A stretch of 64,000 bases of DNA, taken from the NCBI GenBank assembly GCA_016946835.1, contig JACVTC010000037.1, forward strand, positions 38,501 to 102,500, written 5' to 3'. Source of the DNA: Neocallimastix lanati (nom. inval.). Its lineage: Eukaryota > Neocallimastigomycota > Neocallimastigomycetes > Neocallimastigales > Neocallimastigaceae. A program made the position numbers and the translations under genes. Positions 35,720 through 46,662 of this stretch are shown here, piece after piece (within the stretch, counting starts at the first letter, position 1; each line of letters opens with the position of its first letter). The notes below the pieces were generated by a model, which was given only the letters and a program-made list of their open reading frames with translations, was not told the origin of the DNA and did not search any database.

Positions 35720-36600
35720 ACTAACATATTCCGTGTAAAGGTCTTCTCTTAAAATAAACTATATCTCCCTCCGGACGTTTGAGTTAAAGTCATCCTTGCT
35801 CAAACGATAGTACGATTAAAGTGAACCAAAAGTAAAAGATCCCTCTTCTAACGAAGAAAAAGTTACGAACTTCTCCAAGGGCCCATTACCCAAAACTTAA
35901 AATAGTAACGTTCGGTTTCGCCAGGGTTTGCGGCTCCACCAAAATCTTATAATCACAAGTTTAAATCTCTTATTCAGGTTTTAAAAGCAATTTTTTTTTT
36001 CAAAAGAATAATCTTGGAGTGAAATAATATCTCAAGGAATATTATACATAATTAATTTTATGACTGAATACAATATCTTATTCAAGGGAGATATTTGGGA
36101 TATATTGAATTCTGACTACGAAAATTACTTTTACGAAACCACACCATTTGAAGAGTGTGAAGAAATTAAAATTTATTAAACAGGTTCAGCTCACGTGTGC
36201 GTGATAAATAACGAACCAATAATACAAGAATTCTCTGGTTATTTTGAATTTACCCGTAACGATCTTTCTTTAGGCTTTTGGACTATACCCAAAAACAACA
36301 ACATCTTTTGGCAAGCCTGTTTAGGACTGACCAGTATCTTCAAACAATTTAGACAGCAGAAATTAAATAATCAGCCTTACAAACTTAATACCTTATTAGC
36401 AGACACTGCTATAGGAAAACTCTAGGACAGTCTTCAAACCTATTTTATGAATCTTCTTTTAATCCACAACAAATACATTAACAAACTACTAGAAAAATAT
36501 ACCAATATCTCTGACGATAGTCTACTATCACTAAGTAAGAAAAGTACCAAAATGACTGACACAATGACTTTATATGAGAAGCTTCCTATAACATATTTAA
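35720..36600 (+). pseudogene. Orphan ORF remnant with structured leader
   Basis: About 35740-35990 is less AT-rich and has a perfect 8-bp hairpin CGTTTGAG/CTCAAACG (35776-35783 with 35799-35806). After it, 36061-36605 is protein-like across a few interruptions: MTEYNILFKGDIWDIL, then FWTIPKNNNIFWQACLGLTSIFK, then a helix-rich end. Layout (structured leader then ORF) resembles that of the nearby retroelements, so it may be a Gag-like start of another element. I do not recognise the protein. Confidence 0.35.
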
Positions 36601-36602
36601 GT

Positions 36603-36870
36603 GAATGAATATATAATATCTTAGATATATTACATAATATATTTAAATGAACAAAGACACTATTCTTAGATAAATTCTATAATAAATTTAAATGAACAAA
36701 TGCATTAGTCACTAGATAAATTCTATAGTAAAATTAATTGAACAAATACGCTATTTATTAGATAAATTCTGAAAGAAAATTAAGCGAATATATATCATTT
36801 TAGATAAATTTTAATAATAATCTAAGTAAACGAATATAATATATTTTAGATAAATCAATACTGATAATTA
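36603..36870 (+). repeat. Diverged tandem repeat, unit about 55-60 bp
   Basis: Four to five imperfect units of the form (A)AACAAAT..TTAGATAAATTCTATAATAAA. Units have drifted. No coding sense is seen. Confidence 0.55.
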
Positions 36871-37009
36871 AATACATATATTAGTAATTAGTTAAATAAT
36901 TATAAAAAAAAAAAAAAATTATTAATTAACATTTTTAATAAAATTTATTAATAAGGAGAATCTGTATAGACAATCCTTATTCTCTTTTTATTTTCACTTT
37001 ATTTTTCCT

Positions 37010-37604
37010 TAATTTTGTGTTGGCTCAGACGTAAGCCCTACATCTCAGCTCCTTCGATTAATATTTACTGAAGGAATAGCAACACAAAAAGAAAAAGAAA
37101 ACTTATAATTATAATAAGTCCAAATATTTCTGTGTCCACCTTTTTCAGGTAATACAATAAATATACTAGGAGCGGTTAGAGCTCATAAGCAGAGTTTCGG
37201 CAGTTATTAACAAGTTTCAGTAGGTTAGAAACTATAGCCGTTAATTATTTGAATATAAATGGGCTTCAAAACCCTAGAGTATAAAGAAAGTGTGGATTAA
37301 AAGAAAACCACATCCTAACAACCAACATCAACAGTTCGGTGGTTGCTCTATTCGAATAAGCTCTGGCGAATAAGGTACTATAGTCACCGAAGGCTATAGT
37401 TTGGTCGTAAAGGTAAAACGACAATAAAATATATAGTTCTTTTCAATTTTATTTTGAGGTCTAGTATATACCTCTAGTTAGTAGCTTTTGCCGGTTATTT
37501 TATAGTTGTATGGCATTAAAAAGCGAAATTTAATTGTATTTACCTTAAACAAATGACCTTCAATAACTAAATTATTAATAAATCTATTCTGAAAAAGTAA
37601 GAAA
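37010..37604 (+). other. Structured leader of compact element G
   Basis: It holds the same three hairpin modules as element B's leader but in another order. These are 37015-37087 (three-stem block with ATCTCAGC), 37353-37400 (loop TCACCGAAGG in stem ACTATAG/CTATAGT) and 37484-37524 (GCTTTT...AAAAGC with TGCC...GGCA inside). Stem sequences differ from those in B while pairing is kept. No 5' LTR was recognised upstream. Confidence 0.5.
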
Positions 37605-37914
37605 ATGGAAGAAGATACCTTTTTAAATGCCAATGCTACCAATAAAGATGGATTTGCTGTAGATCATCGTTATTTCAAAGGATTCTTAGCCAAAATGAAT
37701 CTAATATTCATACTTGATCCCGAACGATTTGCCAATGATCCAATAAAGGTTGCATATATCATTTCTAGACTCTACGGCTCTGCAATGAACTGGGCTGCTG
37801 TAAAGATATCTTATTAAGTGGAAAGGATATACCTTATCTGAAGCGTCTTGGGAACTTGAAGAAAACCTCAACTGCCCAGAAATACTCAAAAGATTTAATA
37901 AATCAAACAAATAA
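37605..37914 (+). pseudogene. Element G: Gag start plus chromodomain tail (fossil)
   Basis: The first part (37605-37800) is a Gag N terminus: DHRYFKGFLAKMNLIF...VAYIISRLYGSAMNWA, similar to the C Gag start. The next part (37806-37914) is a chromodomain end (YLIKWKGYTLSEASWELEENL). Protease, RT, RNase H and integrase core are not seen between them. The element is thus broken and much reduced, yet keeps its leader and 3' LTR. Confidence 0.8.
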
Positions 37915-38225
37915 ACTTATATTCAGAAAATGAATCTATAATACTAATTATACTTCAAACTTATATTTATTAACATCAAATTTATTTTATCAATATCAAT
38001 ATCAATAAACCTTACTATTTTTACTTATTAATATCAATATTTTATTATCATATTTCATGTAACTTTATTATTCACAGTGAATTTTTATGATTATCATGTA
38101 TTGAAATTTTACACCAAATAATTATTAAAATAATTTATATATTAAAATAATTAAATAAATTTTTCATAGTATAGCTTAGCCTAGTTTTGAGATTCATCTG
38201 GTATCCGAATCCTAGAGGAGGACCA

Positions 38226-38714
38226 TGTAACGAAACTCACATCTAGCAAATTAATAGCCATGGTTCAGTGTAAGTTACCATGACCATCAGGCTGAACCTT
38301 AGGGTTCGACTCACACTCTTTCCAAACTTTAATAATTTTTATTTATTATAACTAGAATATTAAAGAAATTACTAGTGTTTATCGGTTAAAAAAATTGAAC
38401 CGATAAAACTAAAAAAATTTATTTTATCAATAATATTTATCATTTTTATCAAAGATTCATTTTCTTGAAAGAAAACTTGTTTTCTTTAATTTTCTTTAAT
38501 TTCTAATAATTACTAATAACAATTGATAACTTAAAATAATTATTTTCCTTAAAAACTATAAATAGGTGTAAAATTTCATAATAAAATGTTTTTTCTTGTG
38601 CTTTTATTAATTTTAAAGTAATTTAAAATATTACAATAATTAATTAATAAAATAATAAATTATATTTTTATTAAAAAAAAAAAAAAAAAAAAAATCTAAT
38701 TAAGATTTATTACA
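38226..38714 (+). repeat. 3' LTR of element G (TGTAACG family)
   Basis: 489 bp, TGTAACGAAACTCAC to AAGATTTATTACA, very similar to 12407-12978. It is preceded by TATCCGAATCCTAGAGGAGGACC, which includes a polypurine primer. A TATA-like ACTATAAATAGG lies near 38563. The tRNA-like module at 38255-38317 has hairpins ATGGT/ACCAT and GAACC/GGTTC and a B-box-like GGGTTCGACTC. Confidence 0.85.
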
Positions 38715-38749
38715 GATACCAACAATGGTATTATTAATATTTATAATGA

Positions 38750-39290
38750 AAAAAAAAATTGGTTAATCAATACCCAGTTCAAGGAAAATATTATACTTTT
38801 AGATCCCATAATGGAAGTAAATATTATATAGGAGTTAATACTATAACTATAGAATTAAATCTTGTTAAAATTAATAGTTCAGATTCATGGCAATATCATC
38901 ATACATAGTATTTGAAAAACTATAATTCATTAGCAATTACATATAATAATAAAAAGGCTATTGATTATTATTTAAGCTTAAATAGTACTAAATCCTCAAG
39001 TTATTTCTCCCTTAAAAAATGTTCAAATACAACTATTCGCTTTAAAACTCTAGCGAACTATAAGGATATTGTAACCTTAAATGGCCGTACAACAACCCGA
39101 AATATTCGATGATTCAGGAAAAACAATTACCTCTAACGATAAATATTTATGTGTAGAAAATGGTAATCCTTAAGAAACATATTATTGTAGTTCAAATTTA
39201 AAATCAAATACTGGTTTATAATGGACTATAGCTGATGCTTAAACTATTCATAATAGTTTAATAATCAATTAAGCAAAACTACTTTATTTA
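38750..39290 (+). pseudogene. Decayed gene, possibly extracellular lectin-like
   Basis: Protein-like text survives in two frames: GKYYTFRSHNGSKYYIGVN, then a long Ser/Asn/Tyr-rich part with SSSYFSLKKCSNTTIRFKTL, then DKYLCVENGN and CSSNLKSNTGL. The mix of aromatic residues, Cys and Asn suggests a secreted beta-rich protein. I cannot name the family. It starts right after the LTR of G, so its beginning is missing. It is broken in several places. Confidence 0.4.
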
Positions 39291-39299
39291 AAATGAAAA

Positions 39300-39717
39300 T
39301 AAGTTAAAATAAGTTTAAGTTTTTACTTCATTATCTATCTTTTATATTATAATATCTATTAATAAATTATTCTTTTTTTTATAAATTATTAAAAACTAGA
39401 TAACCTATCTATTTTTTTAATATAAAAGAAAACATTTTGAAAACCAAAATAAAATAATTTTAAAATAAAATAAAATAAAATTATAGTAGTTAATATAATT
39501 TATATAATTTAAAAAAATAAATAAAATATAATATAATATTAAAATTAAATATAATAAAATATAAATAAATACTTATATTTATAACGATTTAAATGTAATA
39601 ACACAAACTATTTAAAATAAGATATATTAGACTTTTTAATATATATTCCTTTATTTATATAGTGTATATTAACTTATTTTAGAAAGATTCTTTAAATTTA
39701 CTATTAATTATTATTAT

Positions 39718-39753
<36 letters not shown>

Positions 39754-40444
39754 ATTTATACAATTTTTCATTAATTTATATATTTTTTTTCATTAGTATA
39801 TATATATTTTAATAATTAATAAGTTCTATTTTATTTTTAATGATTTATTATTTTTTTATATTTATTGGTTTTTTGTTTATTTATATTTTAAAATATAATT
39901 TTATTTTCTTATTTTCAATAACTTTACTAAATTTAAGTTACAATCTTTTTAAAAATTAAAACAAAAAAATTAATAAATCATAAATTATATATATATATAA
40001 ATCATTGAATTTTAAGATACATACTAAAAATTTATCAAAAAATAAATACATTATAATTTGATGTAAAAATTGAAAAATTTTATAATATCTAATTATATAT
40101 ATTTATTGTTAATAAATTTGTATGTACATAATATTTATCAATAATTATTATTTATTTAATTATTGTTTAAATATTATTTATTTAAAATATTAGAATATCA
40201 AATAAAGATTATAGTTAAGGAAGCTAAATACTTTGTAATATTGAATTGATAAAAAAATCCATTGATATAATAGAATTAAAAATCATAAATATATATATAT
40301 ATATTTTTATTATTTAATAAAGATATTAAAAAATAGAAAATAAAACTCAATATAATAATTTTATTTCATATTTTTTAAAAAAAATATATATATATAATAT
40401 TCTTTATTTATAAATAAATATATATTTCCATTTAATTATGATTA
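39300..40444. other. AT-rich intergenic region
   Basis: Homopolymer T (about 39719-39752) and alternating AT runs. This is probably the 3' flank of the gene at 40445. No coding or structured segment is seen. Confidence 0.6.
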
Positions 40445-41557
40445 TTAAAATTCATTATCTTCCTTTTGAACTTTATCTAATTTTATATATGAAACAATAT
40501 TTTTTGCAAACTGTTTTTGAACTCTTTTCATAATTTCGTCATTACTATATGTAAAAATAGCAAAAAAACCATTAAAATCTTTATCATAGTTAACAGGTTG
40601 AACTGAAAAACTATAATAGCTCGCTTCATCATGAGGTAAATCTTCATGGGATACTAGAAAATCATTTCTCTCATATTCATAAAGTTGCCCTTCATTTAAT
40701 AAGTTTTTATTTTCATCTATAAAAGCTTTGATATCATTCGCTAATTTAACAAGAGCCAATTTATTTAAAAAACATTGATCGTCACATACATAATCAGAAA
40801 GGTTTTTATAGTTTTTGAAATATTCAGGATATTTATTTTTAAGATAATTTAACGTATTCTTGAATTCTTCAGTATTATCAAGTTTTATTTGAAGGTCATA
40901 TTCAATTAGGTCTTCATCTTCATTTATTGTTTCAGTTGGAGTTGGTGAAATAATCGAAGTAGTTTCATCATTTTCAATGGTAGAAGTAAAAACACTTGAT
41001 TCAGTTTCCGTAGGAATAAGAATACTAGAGGATATATCAATAGTAGTAGAGGATATCTCAATAGGAGTACTAGAAGATATCTCTTCAGTAGTTGAGAATA
41101 TCTCAACAGTAGAGGAAGATATTTCAGTAGGGATACTAGAGGATATATCAATAGTAGTAGAGAATATCTCAATAGGAGTACTAGAAGATATCTCTTCAGT
41201 AGTTGAGAATATCTCAACAGTAGAGGAAGATATTTCAGTAGGGATACTAGAGGATATCTCAATAGTACTAGAGAGTATTTCAATAGTGCTAAAAGAACTT
41301 TCAATCGTACTAATTACTGTATCAATAGATTGGGAATTGATTATTGTTTTAATATTATTTTCAGATTCTGAATCCGATTCTGATTCCGTATCAATTTCAT
41401 TTTTCAAAGGAATAGGGGTTTCAATTTCATTAATAATTTCATCCGGATTTTTAATTACTTTATTTTTTGGCTTAACAAAACATTTTCTCCCATGGATAAG
41501 TGATAAAAAACAGAGTAATATAACTAATTTTGTAAAGAAAAAATTTTTTCTAAACAT
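40445..41557 (-). CDS. Secreted Ser/Thr-rich repeat protein with conserved C-terminal region
   Basis: 370 aa, single exon. Residues 1-23 are a clear signal peptide (FFFTKLVILLCFLSLIHG, cleavage likely after G). A basic then acidic stretch follows, with a Ser/Asp/Glu run near 57-65. About residues 75-205 are a mucin-like region rich in Ser, Thr, Glu and Ile. It includes a 37-residue unit encoded by an exact-period 111-bp repeat (41094 and 41205). The last 150 residues are a Lys/Asp-rich helical domain with one Cys pair (CDDQC). It is probably a secreted, O-glycosylated wall or surface protein. No membrane anchor is visible after the signal. The family is not recognised. Intact frame and gene-like composition make it a real host gene. 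Confidence 0.8.
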   Translation of the reverse strand: MFRKNFFFTKLVILLCFLSLIHGRKCFVKPKNKVIKNPDEIINEIETPIPLKNEIDTESESDSESENNIKTIINSQSIDTVISTIESSFSTIEILSSTIEISSSIPTEISSSTVEIFSTTEEISSSTPIEIFSTTIDISSSIPTEISSSTVEIFSTTEEISSSTPIEISSTTIDISSSILIPTETESSVFTSTIENDETTSIISPTPTETINEDEDLIEYDLQIKLDNTEEFKNTLNYLKNKYPEYFKNYKNLSDYVCDDQCFLNKLALVKLANDIKAFIDENKNLLNEGQLYEYERNDFLVSHEDLPHDEASYYSFSVQPVNYDKDFNGFFAIFTYSNDEIMKRVQKQFAKNIVSYIKLDKVQKEDNEF

Positions 41558-42003
41558 TTTCAGTATATTTATTAATTAATATTAAAAATTCTACTTTTTT
41601 TATAATACGTATATTTTTATTTATTGCCTTTAGTTTCTTTGTGCGTAAAAATTTAAAATTTTATTATATTATATTTTAAATGAATCGATATATTTTTCAT
41701 TTGATTTGATTTTTTTTATTATATATATATATAATTTTTATTATTTTTTTTTTATTATATATATATATAATTAATTTTTTTTATTATATATATATATATT
41801 TTTTTTAAATTTTTTTTTATTATCTTAGAAGTAAATATTCATTGCTTTTATATTTATTTTTTATTTTTTGGTATTATTCTTTTATTTTGGTTATATTATT
41901 TTATATTAAAATATTTGTGTCCAAAAATTTTATTTTGTATTTGTATTAATTAATTAATTAAATTGTTATTAATATATAAGAAGAATTTTTTTTTTTTTTT
42001 ATA
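41558..42003. other. Upstream AT-rich region of the secreted protein gene
   Basis: T runs and (TA)n blocks; no clear TATA placement. It ends where the dispersed repeat begins at 42004. Confidence 0.5.
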
Positions 42004-42360
42004 GAATGAAGACTTATGTCTCCCCCATATATTAATATGGGTGTATGTTTAATTGTCATACCAGTATGGCATCGACCCTCGCAACCCCCCAGAAGCAAAG
42101 AAACTCCAGTATAGAGGCACTCTATGCGATCCTCAACGAAAAACAGAGCCCACTATAGGTCACCTCCTTGCCATCCCAGAGGAGCTAGAAAACTGTAATC
42201 CTCTCAGACAAGACTTACGCAATGGAAATCTTAAAGTATTGGAAATATAGAAATTATACCTACCTGAGTATCATTTAACCTCTAACCTTTCACGCAAAAC
42301 CCAGAGGAAAAATCGTGAAGATTTGATATTGACGGGGGTCGATCTAGAGACCTTTGGTAT
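42004..42360 (+). repeat. Dispersed GC-richer repeat, copy 1
   Basis: It stands out by base composition. The first 115 bp match 55752-55863 on the other strand: AAGACTTATGTCTCCCCC, then CATATATTAATATG, then TCATACCAGTATGGCATCG. A reading frame opens at ATG 42067 (MASTLATPQKQRNSS) with a partner frame slightly further on (HLLAIPEELENCNPL). This looks like the 5' UTR and start of an ORF from an unknown mobile element. The right end near 42360 is set only by the return to AT-rich sequence. Confidence 0.5.
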
Positions 42361-42636
42361 GATAATATATAAGAAGAAATAAATCTTTTATTTTTCACTT
42401 TATAATAAAAATTTAAAAAGAAATAAAAAGTAAATTGTAAAATAAAATAATAGCTTAGGTCGGTGTGGACAGACTATTTTATTTTACACAATTTATTTTA
42501 TATTAACACTGTAATTAATTATTAACTAAAACACTAAAACTAAAAAACTAATTTAATTTTTTTTTGTTTTATAAAAAAAATCCTTTTATTAATATTTCTT
42601 ATTTGTTGAATTTAACTATTCTAAAATCAACAACCA

Positions 42637-42687
42637 CTTAACTGGGTACCGTAGGGTCCTTTACCGGAAAGCCTACTAGCAGTTAAG
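42637..42687 (+). ncRNA. Compact three-helix RNA candidate
   Basis: Outer stem CTTAACT/AGTTAAG (7 bp), middle stem GTAGG/CCTAC, and inner stem CTTT/AAAG with loop ACCGG. It is an island of G/C in AT-rich sequence. It does not match a ribozyme or riboswitch consensus I know. A role inside a decayed LTR leader is possible. Confidence 0.35.
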
Positions 42688-42709
42688 ATTTTAAAATAAA
42701 ATTTAAAAT

Positions 42710-44594
42710 AAAATTTAAAATAAAATTTGTTTTATAAAAAAATAACTATTCTAATAATAGTTATAATACTAATTAATAAAATATAAAATTTATACTATCT
42801 ATATTATCTATACTAAACTATACTATTCTAAACTATACTATTTTCTATACTATTTTCCAACTATCGTTCAATAGTTGAAAATTAACTCTTTTTATACTTT
42901 TTGAAAATTAAAATTTAAATTGAATAGATTGTAATAAACTAACTAAAATATTATTATATATTTGTAATTACATTTAATAATAAATTACATGAAATGTTAT
43001 GAATTATTTTAATATAAAAACTATTTAAAACTATCTAATATTTCTAAAAATAAATAAACAAAACGGCAAGTTTTTGTAAACAAACGGAAAAGGCAATTTT
43101 TCTTTGATTATTTTAATTTAACTAATTTATGACTAATTATTTTTAATTTACAAGTTTCATGACTAATTATTTTTAATTTACAAGTTTCATGATTCAAAGT
43201 GAGTAATAATGATGTAAATTCTCCAAATAATTTAGTCATACATTTTTGAGAAAATTAATTAAATTAATAATTTGGAATACATTTAAATTTATATTAAAAA
43301 TTTGGAAAACATTTTTATCCACAATAATTTACATTACATTACATTTAAATACGTATTCAAATTATTAAATATTTTACATAAATATTACATAGATATATTA
43401 TATAAATTTAACTTTATTTTTAATTTAATATAAAAATTTTTAAAATCTATAAATTTTAATGTATTATTAATAAAAATAAAAAAAAAAAAATAATATAAAA
43501 TAATTTATAAAAATAAAAATAAAAATAAAAATTAAAATATAAAAAAATTCTATAAATATCTTTAAAAATATAAAAAATCTATATATGTTTATTCAATTCA
43601 TTTTGAATGACTATGTAATTTTATTTAGACTATTACTTATTTAAATAATTAATTTCCTTATTTAATTTTAACTTCTGATCTAATAAAATACAAAATTTAT
43701 GGATAAGTATTTGTTTAAAAAAAAATAAGGAGTCTCCTAGTAATTAAATATTTAAAATATATTAAATAATATTTATAATAAATAAATTTATTTATAAATT
43801 TATTTAGAATTAAAAAATCTAAATGAACCAAATAGAAAATGTCATATAATAAACGGAATTTAAGTTTTTATTATTAAATGGCGTAAATCCGAATAAAGTC
43901 TGATAATTTTTCAAAACATCTTAAATTAGATAATCCTAATATATATATAAAGAAATTAATTTTTTTTTTTTTTAATTTATTTATTATTAATATAATTAAA
44001 TCTATACATATTAATTTTAATTAGAAAATATTAATATTAACTTGTTAAAATGTTTATTAAAGAGATTAAAAAAATTTTAATTAATTAATTAATTAAAATT
44101 TTAAATAATTAATTAAACCATTAATTATTTAAAAAAACAATATGATAAAGTACGAAGTTCATGTTCAGTTCTTTTAAGGTTTATTCTTTAAATGGTTTAT
44201 TCTTTAAATGGGGGATATAATTTATATGTTTTATAAAAATTATTTTATTTAAATTTTATTTATTTAAAAGAATTACATTTACTTATCATTATTTAAAATG
44301 TAAACTAACATTTATTCCTAAAATTAATATTTATTTTCATATTTTGATCTCAAGAATTACTATAATCTATTATTTATTATTCTTGGATAAAGAAATAAAA
44401 CTATTTCTAAGTATTTTTCTCTTTTATAATTATTTACTATAATAAAGTCTTCCTATATTAAAGTATAAATATTAATTTACTTTCATTAATTATTAAATTA
44501 AATATATAAATTAATTTCTAAATACAATAAAAACTAGATTAATACATAAATTTATGATTTTACTACATTTCTTAATTAAATAAATTTATTATTA
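42710..44594. other. AT-rich region with a short tandem repeat
   Basis: Two exact 30-bp units (ATGACTAATTATTTTTAATT...) lie at 43129-43158 and 43159-43188. The phrase CAAGTTTCATGACTAATT recalls part of the C-family LTR, so an eroded LTR may lie here. No reading frame is supported. Confidence 0.45.
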
Positions 44595-44635
44595 ATTAGA
44601 GTTTTTATTTCTATTTCATATCAAATATTAATTAG

Positions 44636-44831
44636 TGTTAAGGTTCACACTTATTTTATGTACATTATGACATTACATAGTGTATACATACTTATAATTA
44701 TATAAAAGAAATAATGTAATTTTATATTTGAAATTGAGGTCTTTTATTTTAATAAAATATAATATAAAATAATAGTTAATTGACTAATAATATTATATAT
44801 TTATCATTAAGTGTGCTATAATTTCTTAACA
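44636..44831 (+). repeat. 5' LTR of the copia element
   Basis: 196 bp. It is followed by TATTAAGAGTCTC and a hairpin AGTCTC/GAGACT. No TGG-type primer site adjoins it. Confidence 0.93.
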
Positions 44832-44973
44832 TATTAAGAGTCTCATTGAATTGAGACTAGCATAGTAATGTTTATAATCTTACAAATATTTTAAATTTTA
44901 CAAATATTTTAATTATACATTTATCATTGAGATAAATTTCCGTTATTTTAGATTTTATAAATAAATTATTAAA

Positions 44974-46656
44974 ATGACATTAAAGAAGAAACAAAAACCT
45001 TCTTTAGAAGATAGCTCAGCTTCTTCTACACACACAGAAACAAGAGATGTTGAAGATGAACAATCTGATAATGAAATTAAATCAGATAAAATCATCATTC
45101 AACAAGTAAAATACATAGAAACCTCAACCAAATCCGTTTTCAATTATAAGGATTTTAAAATAGATAAAAACAATTTTGAAAGATGGTATGATGCATTAAG
45201 GCGCCATCTTATAGCACAGGATTATGAAGATTATATTGATAAGAATATAGATTTAAAGGACATGAACAGAAATCAAATTAAATCTGATAATGCTGTTCAA
45301 TCTATTATTATTAATAGTTTTGATGAATCCTCCCAAAATTATTTAAAAGGATGCAAAACTGCTTTCTAAATGATTGATAGACTGAAAAGTCGCTTTTATC
45401 AATCTGGACAAGCTTTGTTAAATATTTTGGAGTACAAAATTAATAATTTAGAAATAATTAATAATGATTACATTTTATATTTAAATGAATTAAATAATCT
45501 CTTCGAACAACACCAAAGTGAAAGTGAAAAAATTAATAAAAATCCACTAGACGAAGAGACCAAAATTTTATATTCAGCAACAGAATTAAAAAAGGTTGGA
45601 ATTACAACTTCAATTATTTATAAATTTACGACATTTAAAGAATTATTATCCGAATTAATAAAAATTCATGATTTTGATGAAAAGGTTGAAATATTAAAAT
45701 CAACCAGTAAAAATTTAAAAGACATAAATATTAATAATGTAAACAGTAACATTAAAAGAAATAATAATAAAATTATTAAAAATAATAGAAATAAAAATTA
45801 CTATTGTGATATATGCAAATTAAATGGACATTCAACAGATTATTGCAAATATAATAATCTCAATAAAGATAAAAATAAAAATCAAAACAGCAATAATAAT
45901 AAAGTTCAAAATAAAAGGAAAATTTTCCGTAATTACAATAAGAATAACTATCATACAGGAAATATCAATGAAGAAGAAAATAATTCATACTCAACAAGTG
46001 ATTCAGAAAATGAAGATGAATCACATATTTATTTCACCGGAAGTGTTACTGTTTCAAAATCCAATAATAATAACTCAAACAAAATGACACACTGGATTAT
46101 AGATAGCGGAACTGGAATCAGTTTAACGAATGACATTAAAAATCTACATTATACATCCAGAGTCAATAATAAAAATATTATTTATCCAAATGGCAAAATT
46201 GATGAAATTAAACAAATTGGAAATTACATAGGAAAATTCAATAACAATGATTTTACATTATCAAATGTATATTATACATCTAATATACAAAACAATTTAA
46301 TCTCTACACATTCAATTTTAGATAATGGATGTAAAATAATTATGGAACAAATTGATGGTACTGACAGATTACAAATCTATAAAAACAATAAATTAATAGC
46401 TAATATCTTTGAAAATGACGAACATTTATTTACATTTAAAACATTCCCATGCAAAATTACATCCAACAACAATAATCATATTCATAACATCAATTACGAT
46501 TTATGGCATGCCAGACTTGGGCATTTCAACAATAACAAAGATATCAAATTGTTCGTTTTAGAGCATACTTCAAACCATAATAAAAAAGACTGTCATCAAT
46601 GTAAAATTAGTAAGTTAAAGAAAAAACCTTTCTATTCCTCTTTTAAAAAGGCGTAA
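44974..46656 (+). pseudogene. Copia Gag, zinc knuckle, protease and pre-integrase region (fossil)
   Basis: Gag begins MTLKKKQKPSLEDS with an acidic start. The middle (about 45140-45700) is the helical copia Gag domain (NFERWYDALRRHL...). A CCHC knuckle (CDICKLNGHSTDYC) lies at 45808-45849 in a Lys/Asn-rich linker. Protease (WIIDSGTGISLT) follows near 46093, and GAG-pre-integrase (LWHARLGHFNN, then CHQC) near 46500-46600. The domain order Gag-protease-integrase places it in Ty1/copia. It is one component of the reduced element. Confidence 0.88.
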
Positions 46657-46662
46657 AAACCA

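Noticed and set aside
38750-39290. Reassigned stop codons (UAA/UAG read as Gln), as in some ciliates
   Set aside because: Some in-frame stops fall where Gln would suit, but C-to-T decay of CAA codons in an AT-drifting dead gene explains this, and intact genes in the window use normal stops.
40924-41579. Long frames opposite and alongside the secreted protein gene
   Set aside because: Shadows of the 111-bp repeat; they lack a signal peptide and composition is explained by the real gene.
42710-43490. A full C-family LTR
   Set aside because: Only short phrases match and no TG/CA ends or target duplication could be found.
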